From assembly GCF_001880225.1 (NCBI RefSeq), contig NZ_CP009654.1, positions 1,739,001-1,803,000 on the forward strand: a stretch of 64,000 nt of DNA, read 5' to 3'. The notes under the pieces were generated by a model. It had not been told where the DNA came from. It worked only from the letters and a program-made list of their open reading frames with translations, and ran no database searches. Within the stretch, counting starts at the first letter, position 1, and every line of letters starts with the position of its first letter. The position numbers were made by a program, and so were the translations under genes. Source of the DNA: Francisella frigiditurris. Lineage in GTDB: Bacteria > Pseudomonadota > Gammaproteobacteria > Francisellales > Francisellaceae. This document shows positions 8,380 to 19,851 of this stretch, piece by piece.

Positions 8380-11300
8380 TTAACTCTCTAAACTAGAACA
8401 TCTCAAATACCCATTTATTTTTTTATATGACACTGACTCTATAGTTTTCACACTCTGCAAATACCATGAAACCCATAGTTCTTTAATTAAAAAATGTGCT
8501 CTCAACACACTCTCTGATTGCTTATCTAAATATTTACTAGTCTTAACATTTATTAGCCTATTCTCTAAAGCTTCTATTTCAATTCTATAAGCTCTATCTC
8601 TTTGCAAATTTTGCTGTGCTTTTTCTAATCTATTATCTAATGCTTGAATATAATATTTATATCTTTCTAAATACATAAATGGATAACTCAAATAATTACC
8701 TTCAAATAATTTGTCTAACTCTTTTTTTACATCTGAATACAGCTCTATAAAATTTAAGGGTATTTTTCTTTCAGATAGCTTATTATCAAGTTGATGCTTA
8801 TATTTAAAAATATCAACAACTAAACTCTCAACTTTTTTTCTATTCTGCTCAAAACTTTTTAATCCCTGGTCATAAAAAACCTCAAAATCTTCTTTGGCAT
8901 ATGGAATATTTTCATCTTCAAAAAAGCTCAATTCTATAGCTTTATCAATAACAATATTTTTTGAGTCATTTAATTTCATAGATGTTGATAGGCTAGCCAA
9001 ATCATTTTGCTTTATTCTATTATCTAATGACTTACTTAATCTTAATTTTACAATTTTAGCCAAAGCTTTTTTCATAGTAAATAATGCTTCGCTTTCTGAA
9101 GCCTTATAAGATAGTTTTATACCATCTTTATACTCTTCAAGACAATTATATACCTCTACATTAATACCATATTCTTTGATTTGTTGAACTCTATCTATAC
9201 TTCCAAAATCCCAGTCATAATAAGCCTTATCATCTTCTTTAGTTACAACTAGAGCAGCAAAGCTTTCAAACTTTTTCTTTAGTTCATTAATATCTTTACT
9301 TACAGCTAAAGTTTTCCCATCTTGATCAGCAACTTTAATATTTAGAATAAGATAATTTTCTATTTGCTCATCTTGCCAAACATCTTGATTAACTACAAAA
9401 CCAACAATTCTAGTAATATGTTTAGCAATGATAGACTTTAATGGACTATATCTATCTTTTTCAAAATCCATTGACTCTAGAATAGCTTGCGCATAAGTTG
9501 GAACAGGCACACAAGCTTTTCGTATATTTTTAGGTAATGCTCTTAAGAGAGCAACTATCTTATCATATAAAAATCCATACACGCCCCACTCTAAAACAAT
9601 AGGATCAATATCGCTTAAAAAAGCTACTGGTAACGTTAATGTAACACCATCTTTTTCAGACAAAGGATCAAAATTATACTCTAATGGCAAATGCATATTC
9701 CCAATATTAAAGGTGTTTGGGTATTTTTCTTGAGTGATATTGCTAGCATCATGTTGCATCAACGTTTGAACATCGAAGACAAACTTTTTTTGTTTGTCTT
9801 TACCTAATTCTTTAACCCATTTTTCAAAACCAATACCATCGCACACATCATTTGGAATAATCTTGTCATAATGTTTATACATTACATCTTCATCAACAAG
9901 GATATCTCTACGGCGAGATTTGCTTTCTAAATCTTCAACCTCTTGGACTAACTTAAGATTTTGATTAAAAAAATATGCACTTGAATCAAACTCCCCATTA
10001 ACTAAAGCATCTCTAATAAATATTTCCCTAGCTTCTTCAGGATTAATTCTTCCATACTGAACTATTCTTTTAGAAACAATTTCCAGACCATATAAAGAAA
10101 CTCTTTCATTAACTATTACTGACTTTCTTTTCTTACTCCATACTGGCTCATCATAATGCTTCTTAACAAGATGTTGTGCTAAATCCTCAATCCATTCAGG
10201 CTCAATTTTTGCCACATTTCTAGCATATATTTTTGTAGTCTCAACAATCTCAGAGTTTAGCATCCATTTTGGCTTTTTCTTAAACTGTGATGACCCAGGA
10301 AAAATAAAGAACTTTAATCCTCTAGCTCCTAGATATTCAACATTCTCATAGTTATAACCAATATTACCTATAAAACCACTAATTAAAGCTTTGTGGAAAT
10401 TTTCATAGCTTAATTCCTTTGTAGAATTCAACTTCCATTTAAAACCATGTATTGTTTCTATAATTTGTCTATAAATATCATTCCACTCGTTAAATCTAAC
10501 TGGCGATATAAAGTTTTTCCTAAAATATTCTTTTTTATCTTTATTTGACAAGTCTTTTAAATCTGTACTAAGCCTATTAGCCAAATTTAAAATAGTTATG
10601 AAATCTGAATTTTTATCATTATCTGCTGAATGTTTTATATCTGCTTTTTCTTGAAAGTTTAAAGGTCTCTCTCTTGGGTCTTGTATACTCAAGAAACTTG
10701 CTATTGATATAACTTCTTTCAAACAATTTTGTCTATATCCTTCAATTACTATTTTTGCTAACTTAGGATCCAAAGGCATTACTGCCATTTTTAAACCATC
10801 ATCAGTAATTTCAGGATTAGAGTAATTTAGCTTTTTTATAGCCTGAAGCTCAAATAACAATCTATAACCATCTTTAATGAATTTAAAATCTGGCTTATCT
10901 ATAAAAGGAAATTCATTTATATTCCCCAGCTTCAAAAATAACATTTGCAATATTACAGAAGCTAGATTTGTACGTAAAATCTCTGGATCTGTAAATTCTT
11001 TTCTTGATAAAAAATCTTCTTCACTATATAACCTTACACAAATACCTGCTGATAACCGCCCACAACGCCCTGCTCTTTGATTAGCACTCGCCTGAGATAC
11101 TTTCTCTATAGGCAGTCTTTGAACTTTTGTACGATAGCTATATCGACTAACTCTAGCCAAGCCAGAATCAATAACATATTTTATTCTTGGTACAGTTAAT
11201 GATGTTTCTGCAACATTTGTCGCCAAAATAATTCTTCTAGTAGAATCTTGCGGATTGAAAATTTTATTCTGATCCTTATTGGAAAGCCTTGAAAAAAGAG

Positions 11301-12183
11301 GTAAGACCTCTGTGAATCTAAGTTGTTGCTTATTTAAATAAGCAAGAGTCTCATGAATGTCTCTTTCAGTAGCTAAAAATACTAATATATCACCTCTTCC
11401 TAACTCATCTATTGCATACAAAATTCTCTCTTGTAAGGAAAAATCTAAAAATTCATCATCATCCTGATATCGTATCTCTACAGGATATGTTCTACCATAT
11501 ATAATAATGTCTTTAGCTCGATTAAAATAGCTTGTAAATTTCTGATGATCAATTGTTGCTGAAGTAATAATAACTTTTAGATCTAGTCTAAAAGGCAAAA
11601 TCTTTTTTATACAACCAAGCAGGAAATCAATATTCAAACTTCTTTCATGAGCTTCATCGATAATTATTACCTCATATTGAGATAAGTACTTATCATTCTT
11701 TATTTCTGATAGAAGAACTCCATCTGTCATAACTTTTATAAGAGTTTCTTCTGATGTTTGATCTGAAAAACGAATCTTATATGAAACTTTTGATTGATCT
11801 CCTATTTCACTAGCTATTCTATTAGCAATAGATCTAGCTGCTAATCGTCTAGGTTGAGTATGTCCAATTAAGCCTCTTTTACCCAAACCTAAATCTAAAC
11901 AAATTTTAGGTAACTGTGTAGATTTGCCAGATCCAGTTTCACCAGCCACTATAACAACCTGATTGTCTTGAATAAGCTTTTTTATATCTTCAACTTTTTC
12001 AGCAACTGGTAAATCAGGATAAGTTATTTTAGGAAGACTTCTATTTTGAATTTCTAAAGCTAAACTCTCTAACTCTCCTACTAATATAACTTTGTCAATA
12101 TTCTTATTTTTTAAAAGAGAAATATATTTACGACGTAATTTAGTTGGAATTTTATTTAATAAAGAAATATACTGTTGATTCAT
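8380..12183 (-). CDS. hrpA: HrpA, DEAH-box ATP-dependent RNA helicase
   Basis: 1267 residues, the usual length of HrpA. The P-loop GETGSGKST is at residues 81-89, DEAH at 176-179, then SATID, ATNVAETSLT and QRAGRCGR of the helicase C half. It is followed by the HA2 and OB regions and a long C-terminal DUF3418 domain typical of bacterial HrpA. HrpA unwinds RNA and has been linked to rescue of stalled ribosomes and mRNA processing. It lies 13 bases after the Wzz-like gene and 41 before wbtA, so transcripts could run through into the O-antigen genes. Confidence 0.96.
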   Translation of the reverse strand: MNQQYISLLNKIPTKLRRKYISLLKNKNIDKVILVGELESLALEIQNRSLPKITYPDLPVAEKVEDIKKLIQDNQVVIVAGETGSGKSTQLPKICLDLGLGKRGLIGHTQPRRLAARSIANRIASEIGDQSKVSYKIRFSDQTSEETLIKVMTDGVLLSEIKNDKYLSQYEVIIIDEAHERSLNIDFLLGCIKKILPFRLDLKVIITSATIDHQKFTSYFNRAKDIIIYGRTYPVEIRYQDDDEFLDFSLQERILYAIDELGRGDILVFLATERDIHETLAYLNKQQLRFTEVLPLFSRLSNKDQNKIFNPQDSTRRIILATNVAETSLTVPRIKYVIDSGLARVSRYSYRTKVQRLPIEKVSQASANQRAGRCGRLSAGICVRLYSEEDFLSRKEFTDPEILRTNLASVILQMLFLKLGNINEFPFIDKPDFKFIKDGYRLLFELQAIKKLNYSNPEITDDGLKMAVMPLDPKLAKIVIEGYRQNCLKEVISIASFLSIQDPRERPLNFQEKADIKHSADNDKNSDFITILNLANRLSTDLKDLSNKDKKEYFRKNFISPVRFNEWNDIYRQIIETIHGFKWKLNSTKELSYENFHKALISGFIGNIGYNYENVEYLGARGLKFFIFPGSSQFKKKPKWMLNSEIVETTKIYARNVAKIEPEWIEDLAQHLVKKHYDEPVWSKKRKSVIVNERVSLYGLEIVSKRIVQYGRINPEEAREIFIRDALVNGEFDSSAYFFNQNLKLVQEVEDLESKSRRRDILVDEDVMYKHYDKIIPNDVCDGIGFEKWVKELGKDKQKKFVFDVQTLMQHDASNITQEKYPNTFNIGNMHLPLEYNFDPLSEKDGVTLTLPVAFLSDIDPIVLEWGVYGFLYDKIVALLRALPKNIRKACVPVPTYAQAILESMDFEKDRYSPLKSIIAKHITRIVGFVVNQDVWQDEQIENYLILNIKVADQDGKTLAVSKDINELKKKFESFAALVVTKEDDKAYYDWDFGSIDRVQQIKEYGINVEVYNCLEEYKDGIKLSYKASESEALFTMKKALAKIVKLRLSKSLDNRIKQNDLASLSTSMKLNDSKNIVIDKAIELSFFEDENIPYAKEDFEVFYDQGLKSFEQNRKKVESLVVDIFKYKHQLDNKLSERKIPLNFIELYSDVKKELDKLFEGNYLSYPFMYLERYKYYIQALDNRLEKAQQNLQRDRAYRIEIEALENRLINVKTSKYLDKQSESVLRAHFLIKELWVSWYLQSVKTIESVSYKKINGYLRCSSLES

Positions 12184-12196
12184 TAGGGTTGTTTGA

Positions 12197-12946
12197 TTAC
12201 GATTTTCTATTTAAAAATTTTTCTCTTAAATAATCAACTCCCAATGCAGCAAATACAGAAAACAGGAATGATAAAACTAAAACAACCAATATATATTTCT
12301 TCTTACTTATTTTTGCATAATCTACAGAAGTTTGATTTACAACAAATTTTGCATTTTTAATATCCAGCTCTGCTTGAAGCCTCATACTCTCATATGTAAT
12401 TAAATTATCTTTAAGCATTGTCATCGCTAAATCCACAACCTCAGAGCTGTGCTTTGATTTATACTGCTTAATCTTACTATCCAGAAGCTTTATATGCTGA
12501 TTAGCTTCATTTAAAGAATTTACATATTTAGTAGTAGCTCTATTTAAAGAATCTGAACTATTAAAAAAATTAACAAAATTTTCTACTCGCTTATCTAACA
12601 AATCACGTTGGATGGGCTTATTTGATACATAAGTTAAATTAATAGAATAATAATCACCTGTTTTTGTGTCAACATTCAAATCCTTATCAGTAACATTATA
12701 TTGGTCACTATTATAAATATTAATAATATCTCTAGAAAATAATATGAGCCGTCCATCATTATATATAGGTAACGAAACATTAGCAAAATAAGTGTAACCA
12801 TTATAATTCTTCTTAGCCAACGCTATACCACCAACGATTAATGCAATCATAAGAGCAACTATAAAAACTAACTTATTTCGCCATAACTTACATAAAATGT
12901 CTTTTATAGAAATCTCAATGTATTCATCATTTTTAATATCTGACAC
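12197..12946 (-). CDS. Wzz-like polysaccharide chain-length determinant
   Basis: 249 residues, starting at GTG with AAGGG about 7 bases upstream. The layout is that of Wzz proteins: a short cytoplasmic N-terminus, a membrane segment near residues 29-47, a periplasmic helical region, and a second membrane segment near 218-238 (YILVVLVLSFLFSVFAALG) with a short basic tail. Wzz proteins oligomerise and set the length of polymer made by Wzy. Two points are unusual: it is shorter than the 320-380 residues of typical O-antigen Wzz, and I do not see the proline-rich motif that normally precedes the second membrane segment. It sits between icd (9 bases) and hrpA (13 bases), just outside the sugar genes. 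Confidence 0.82.
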   Translation of the reverse strand: MSDIKNDEYIEISIKDILCKLWRNKLVFIVALMIALIVGGIALAKKNYNGYTYFANVSLPIYNDGRLILFSRDIINIYNSDQYNVTDKDLNVDTKTGDYYSINLTYVSNKPIQRDLLDKRVENFVNFFNSSDSLNRATTKYVNSLNEANQHIKLLDSKIKQYKSKHSSEVVDLAMTMLKDNLITYESMRLQAELDIKNAKFVVNQTSVDYAKISKKKYILVVLVLSFLFSVFAALGVDYLREKFLNRKS

Positions 12947-12955
12947 AACTTTCCC

Positions 12956-15214
<2,259 letters not shown>

Positions 15215-15239
15215 TTACTAACAAAATACTACCATAAAA

Positions 15240-15587
15240 CTAGTAAGTATTTAATATTTCAGCGATTTTATCATCTGACCTTGCAACCACAGCTTTATTG
15301 CTATGCTCAATAATTGGTCTTTCTAATAATTTTGGATTATCGGCTACTATTTTTATAAGCTCTTCTTGAGTATAGTTTTTATCTTTAAAATTTTCTTTCC
15401 AAATATCTTCTTTAGTACGAATAATATCCTTTATAGATAAATCTAGCTTTATCAGTAGTTTTTTTAACTCCTCTTCTTTCAAAGGATCTTCTAGATACAA
15501 ACGTACGTCATAATTTATATTACTTTCATCTAAGGCTTGCTTAGCTTGACGAGATTTTGAACACTTTGGATTATGATAAATTTTCAT
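15240..15587 (-). CDS. arsC: ArsC-family arsenate reductase-like protein
   Basis: 115 residues of the thioredoxin-fold ArsC/Spx family. YHNPKCSKSRQAK at residues 4-16 carries the active cysteine, and ERPIIEHSNKAVVAR near residues 89-103 holds the arginines expected of ArsC. It would reduce arsenate with glutathione/glutaredoxin, though many members of this family are only annotated by similarity. No arsenite pump or ArsR regulator is nearby. It stands 67 bases upstream of icd on the same strand and back to back with the fad operon. Confidence 0.82.
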   Translation of the reverse strand: MKIYHNPKCSKSRQAKQALDESNINYDVRLYLEDPLKEEELKKLLIKLDLSIKDIIRTKEDIWKENFKDKNYTQEELIKIVADNPKLLERPIIEHSNKAVVARSDDKIAEILNTY

Positions 15588-15733
15588 AGAAATAATTTTC
15601 TACCTAATAATATATACATTATAAATAAACTAACAAAGAAATATAACTTTATAAAGTCCAATAAAAACACTAATTCACACCCTTAAAAATTAATACTTAT
15701 TTAATGTTTTTTCACAATTTAACCTAAAAACAT

Positions 15734-15761
15734 TTGAAGGCTCTATAATGTTCACTATAAT
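15734..15761 (+). promoter_or_regulatory. Probable sigma-70 promoter of the fad operon
   Basis: TTGAAG at 15734-15739 and TATAAT at 15756-15761 are separated by 16 bases, a good housekeeping promoter, with roughly 90 bases of leader before fadD. The leader contains GTTAAGG twice (around 15774 and 15818). I see no FadR-like operator that I recognise. Confidence 0.6.
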
Positions 15762-15856
15762 AAAGTTAAGGAAATAAGTGTTTTTATGGATGATTTCAAA
15801 ATTATAAAAATCATAAGTTAAGGTAAAAATCCGCTAACCAACAAATAGGAGAGTTT

Positions 15857-17548
15857 ATGTCACATAAACTTTGGAGTAAAAACTACCCTTCACAAATTTC
15901 AACAAATATAGATATTCCAAATATTACTCTAAAAGATATGCTAAAGTCAGCTACTGAAGATTTTGCTTCTCATGATGCTTTAATATGTCAGGGGCAGAAG
16001 CTTACCTTCAAGGAAATAGATGAGCTCTCTGATACCTTTGCCGGATATCTGCAACAGAAATGGGACGTTAAAAAAGGCGATCATATTGCCATTATGTTAC
16101 CAAATATTTTACAGTTCCCTATCATCATCTTTGCGCTCATAAAACTAGGCTGTGTATTTGTAAATATAAACCCTTTGTATACTAGTTGTGAAGTTAAAGG
16201 CATTCTAACAGACTCAAAAGCTAAAGGTATAATCGTCCTTTCTTTCTTGGCACATAATGTAGAAGCTATAGCTCATGAATGCGAAGATCTTAAGCATATG
16301 ATGACAGCAAATATTGTTGATTTATATTCGACCCCTAGAAAACAAATAGTCTCTTTTGTTGCTAAATATTTTAAGCAAATGAAAGATCAGTTTTCAAAAG
16401 AAAGGTTTGATAGTTTTAGTGAGGCTTTGGAATCTAAACACACTCCAGATTATAGTAATATCACAATATCACCAGATGATATGGTAGCCCTACAATATTC
16501 TAGCGGTACAACTGGTACCCCTAAAGGCACAATTTTGTTACATAGAAACATTGTTGCCAATGTCTATCAAATCAAGGCTTGGACAGATGGATTTGATGTT
16601 GATGTAAGTAAACAAATAGTTATAAATGCTCTACCTATTTATCATATATTCAGTTTGACAGCCAACTTATTCCTATTTTACTTTTCCGGAGCTTTACAAA
16701 TTCTGATTCCAAACCCTAAAAATATATCTTCTCTAGTTAGCGAGATGAGAAAATATAACTTTAGTACAATCTTTGGAGTGAATACTTTATACATTGCTCT
16801 ACTTAACAACAAAAAGTTTATAAAAAGTAAATTCCCTAACTTTCAACTTTCTATAAGTGGTGGTATGCCAACTATGAAGTCTATTGCAGATAAGTGGAAA
16901 GAAGTCACAGGTGTCAGTATCAGAGAAGGTTACGGGTTATCTGAAATGTCTCCTGTAGTTAGTGTTAATACTTTAGATAATGATGCCCCATTTAATGGAT
17001 CAGTTGGCTTCCCTTTACCTAACACTGATGTTTCAATACGAGATACTGACGGAAATGATTTGTCACAAGGAGAGGTTGGAGAAATTTGGGTAACAGGACC
17101 TCAAAAATCTCCAGGATTCTGGTGTCTTCCGAAAATAAATAAAGAACATTTCACAGATGACGGTTGGTTAAAAACTGGTGACGTTGGATATATTGATGAA
17201 GAAGGAAGACTAGTTATATCTGGAAGAATTAAACATATGATTATTGTTTCTGGGTTTAATGTTTTTCCTAAAGAGATTGAACTTGCCCTACTTGATAAAG
17301 AAGAAATAGAGGAAGCTGCTGTTATAGGAGCTCCCTCATCAGAAACTGGTGAAATGCCTGTGGCTTTTATCGTATTAAAAGAAGGCCAAAAGATAACTAG
17401 TAAAGAAATACAAGCTTACTGTACCTCTAAATTAGCACATTACAAAATACCAAAAAAAGTGATTTTTAAAGATACTCTTCCTAAGGATACAGTTGGGAAA
17501 ATAAGTATTAAATCATTACAGAAGGAGTATACTGAAAACTATCAGTAA
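15857..17548 (+). CDS. fadD: FadD, long-chain fatty acid CoA ligase
   Basis: 563 residues of the ANL superfamily. The AMP-binding P-loop YSSGTTGTPKGT lies near residue 214, GYGLSEMSPVV near 358, WLKTGDVGYIDEEG near 436, and the C-terminal lysine motif PKDTVGKIS near 546. It activates fatty acids to acyl-CoA at the inner membrane, the entry step of beta-oxidation. A GGAGAG ribosome site precedes the ATG. It is first in a five-gene operon; fadE follows after 41 bases. Confidence 0.95.
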   Translation: MSHKLWSKNYPSQISTNIDIPNITLKDMLKSATEDFASHDALICQGQKLTFKEIDELSDTFAGYLQQKWDVKKGDHIAIMLPNILQFPIIIFALIKLGCVFVNINPLYTSCEVKGILTDSKAKGIIVLSFLAHNVEAIAHECEDLKHMMTANIVDLYSTPRKQIVSFVAKYFKQMKDQFSKERFDSFSEALESKHTPDYSNITISPDDMVALQYSSGTTGTPKGTILLHRNIVANVYQIKAWTDGFDVDVSKQIVINALPIYHIFSLTANLFLFYFSGALQILIPNPKNISSLVSEMRKYNFSTIFGVNTLYIALLNNKKFIKSKFPNFQLSISGGMPTMKSIADKWKEVTGVSIREGYGLSEMSPVVSVNTLDNDAPFNGSVGFPLPNTDVSIRDTDGNDLSQGEVGEIWVTGPQKSPGFWCLPKINKEHFTDDGWLKTGDVGYIDEEGRLVISGRIKHMIIVSGFNVFPKEIELALLDKEEIEEAAVIGAPSSETGEMPVAFIVLKEGQKITSKEIQAYCTSKLAHYKIPKKVIFKDTLPKDTVGKISIKSLQKEYTENYQ

Positions 17549-17589
17549 GAATTTTTAATTTTACGTTTATTTCTATTTGAGGAGAAAAA

Positions 17590-19842
17590 ATGTTCAACAA
17601 AATCTACAAAATGAGTAAAAAATCAATTCCTCCTATTTCTAAAACTGAGCAGACTGCGTTAAATGCTGGCGACTGCTGGTTTGAGCAAGAAATATTTCAA
17701 GGAAAACCTGACTTTAACAAATTACATAGCTTACAGAAATTTGTATTATCTGATGAGGAAAAATCTTTCCTAGATAATGAAGTAGTTGAGTTATGCAACA
17801 TGTTAGATGATTGGAAAATTAACTATGAAGATAAAGATCTAACAGAAGAAACTTGGAATTTCATAAGAGAGAAAGGGTTTTTCGGCCTTATAACTCGTAA
17901 AGAACATGGTGGAAAAGGTTTTTCAGCGGCAGCACATTCTGAGATTGTAATGAAAGTAGCTACTAAGAGTGTTACCGCTGCAATTACTGTCATGGTTCCA
18001 AACTCTTTAGGGCCTGGTGAATTATTACATCACTACGGTACTGATGAACAAAAAGATCATTATCTACCTCGTTTAGCATCTGGTGAAGAAATTCCTTGTT
18101 TTGCTTTAACTGGCCCAACTGCAGGATCTGATGCAACCTCACTTCCTGATAGAGGAATTGTTTGCTATGGTGAACATAATGGAAAAGAAGTTCTAGGCAT
18201 ACGTTTAGAAAATATTAATAAAAGATATATAACACTTGCTCCGGTAGCAACTTTAGTTGGACTAGCTTTTCAGCTACAAGATCCTGAAGGATTATTAAAT
18301 GGTGTTGGTGAAGAAGGTATAACATGTGCGCTATTACCTCATGATCATAAAGGTTTAGAAATTGGGAAACGCGGTTTTCCATTAGGGCAAGCCTTCATGA
18401 ATGGTTATATCAAGGCTAAAGAAGCTTTCATTCCTATAGACTGGATTATTGGTGGACAAAAAATGGCTGGCGAAGGCTGGCGAATGTTAGTTGAATGTTT
18501 ATCTATTGGACGTGCTATTTCACTACCTGCATGTGGTACAGCTAATACACTTATGTCGGCTGTGATCACTTCTGCTTATAGTAGTGTTAGAGAACAGTTT
18601 AAAGTTCCTATCGCCCAATTTGAAGGTGTTCAAGAAAAGCTAGCAGAAATAGGAGGATTCGCTTACCTTGCAAATGCAACTCGTGAATTTACCGTAAGTG
18701 CCATCGATGGAGGGATTCGTCCATCTGTAGCATCTGCTATTTCTAAATATCATCTAACTGAAATGGGAAGAGTAACAATAAACAATGCTATGGACATTCA
18801 TGGCGGTCGTGCAATTATCATGGGTAAAAATAATTACCTCGCGATTCCATATATGGCAACACCTATCGGAATTACTGTGGAAGGTGCAAACATCATGACT
18901 CGTAATCTCATGATTTTCGGTCAAGGTGCAATGCGCTGTCATCCATATATTCGTTCTGAAGCTGAAAGCTTGATGAATCCAAATGAAGAAGAAGGAAAAA
19001 AAGCTTTTAATGACCTAATGAAAAAACATATTACTTATATGTTTAGTAATGGTGGTCGTACACTTTGGTATGGTTTAACTGGGGGCATTACAGCTACAGG
19101 ATACAAAAGTAAATTTAACCGTTACTACAAATATATAACTCATATGAGTACTGCTTTTTCATATATCAATGATTTATCATTAGTTGTGCTAGGTGGTGGT
19201 CTTAAGCGAAAAGAAAGGCTTTCTGCTCGCTTAGGTGATGTTATGAGTTACTTATATATGGCTTGTGCAGTGCTGAAATACTATAAAGATTCTGGCGAAC
19301 CTGAAAGTGACGATCTATTTGTGCAATGGAGTTTACAGTACTGTTTATATAATGCTCAACAAGCCATGCTAGATCTATTTAGAAATTTCCCAAATAGACT
19401 TTTAGCATTAAAAATGAAGCTTTTTGTATTTCCATACGGTAAGAAATTCAGAAAACCTTCTGATGAACTTGAGGCTAAAATCTGTAAAGAGCTTGTAACA
19501 AATGGCTCTACTAGAAATTGGATGAAAACTAAGTGCTACATCCCTAATGATGATAATGATCCTGTTGGTCGTGTAGAAAATGCTTATTTAACAGCCTTAG
19601 AAGCAAATTCAATCAAACATAAAATTATAGAAGCAATTAAAAATAATAAGCTACCAAAAGCAAATTGGTCATCATTAGTTGATCAAGCAGTCGAACAAAA
19701 TATTATCTCCACTGAAGAATCAGTTAAAGTCAAAGAAATGCTAAGAAAAGTTAATGAAGTTATTCAAACAGATGAGTTTGATGACTATGCCCTTGGACCG
19801 AAAAATGCCCATCCAGAATGGCAGAAAAATAAAGCTAATTAG
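17590..19842 (+). CDS. fadE: FadE, acyl-CoA dehydrogenase
   Basis: 750 residues. The acyl-CoA dehydrogenase core has GPTAGSDATSLPD, FALTGPTAGSD, PLGQAFMNGYIKA and IHGGRAIIMG, followed by a long C-terminal extension as in the FadE/DUF1974 group. It catalyses the FAD-dependent first oxidation of acyl-CoA to enoyl-CoA. GAGGAG lies 6-7 bases before the chosen ATG, which fixes the start. E. coli FadE is slightly longer (814 residues). The trifunctional gene follows 9 bases later. Confidence 0.95.
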   Translation: MFNKIYKMSKKSIPPISKTEQTALNAGDCWFEQEIFQGKPDFNKLHSLQKFVLSDEEKSFLDNEVVELCNMLDDWKINYEDKDLTEETWNFIREKGFFGLITRKEHGGKGFSAAAHSEIVMKVATKSVTAAITVMVPNSLGPGELLHHYGTDEQKDHYLPRLASGEEIPCFALTGPTAGSDATSLPDRGIVCYGEHNGKEVLGIRLENINKRYITLAPVATLVGLAFQLQDPEGLLNGVGEEGITCALLPHDHKGLEIGKRGFPLGQAFMNGYIKAKEAFIPIDWIIGGQKMAGEGWRMLVECLSIGRAISLPACGTANTLMSAVITSAYSSVREQFKVPIAQFEGVQEKLAEIGGFAYLANATREFTVSAIDGGIRPSVASAISKYHLTEMGRVTINNAMDIHGGRAIIMGKNNYLAIPYMATPIGITVEGANIMTRNLMIFGQGAMRCHPYIRSEAESLMNPNEEEGKKAFNDLMKKHITYMFSNGGRTLWYGLTGGITATGYKSKFNRYYKYITHMSTAFSYINDLSLVVLGGGLKRKERLSARLGDVMSYLYMACAVLKYYKDSGEPESDDLFVQWSLQYCLYNAQQAMLDLFRNFPNRLLALKMKLFVFPYGKKFRKPSDELEAKICKELVTNGSTRNWMKTKCYIPNDDNDPVGRVENAYLTALEANSIKHKIIEAIKNNKLPKANWSSLVDQAVEQNIISTEESVKVKEMLRKVNEVIQTDEFDDYALGPKNAHPEWQKNKAN

Positions 19843-19851
19843 GAGAGAGCA

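Noticed and set aside
9778-9798. GACAAAC and GTTTGTC around seven T, a perfect hairpin with a T-run
   Set aside because: It is inside hrpA and encodes the lysine-rich KQKKF; the T-run is in the loop and not after the stem, so it is not a terminator.
15786-15821. An 11-codon frame starting ATGGATGAT in the fad operon leader
   Set aside because: No ribosome site at proper spacing; AT-rich chance frame.
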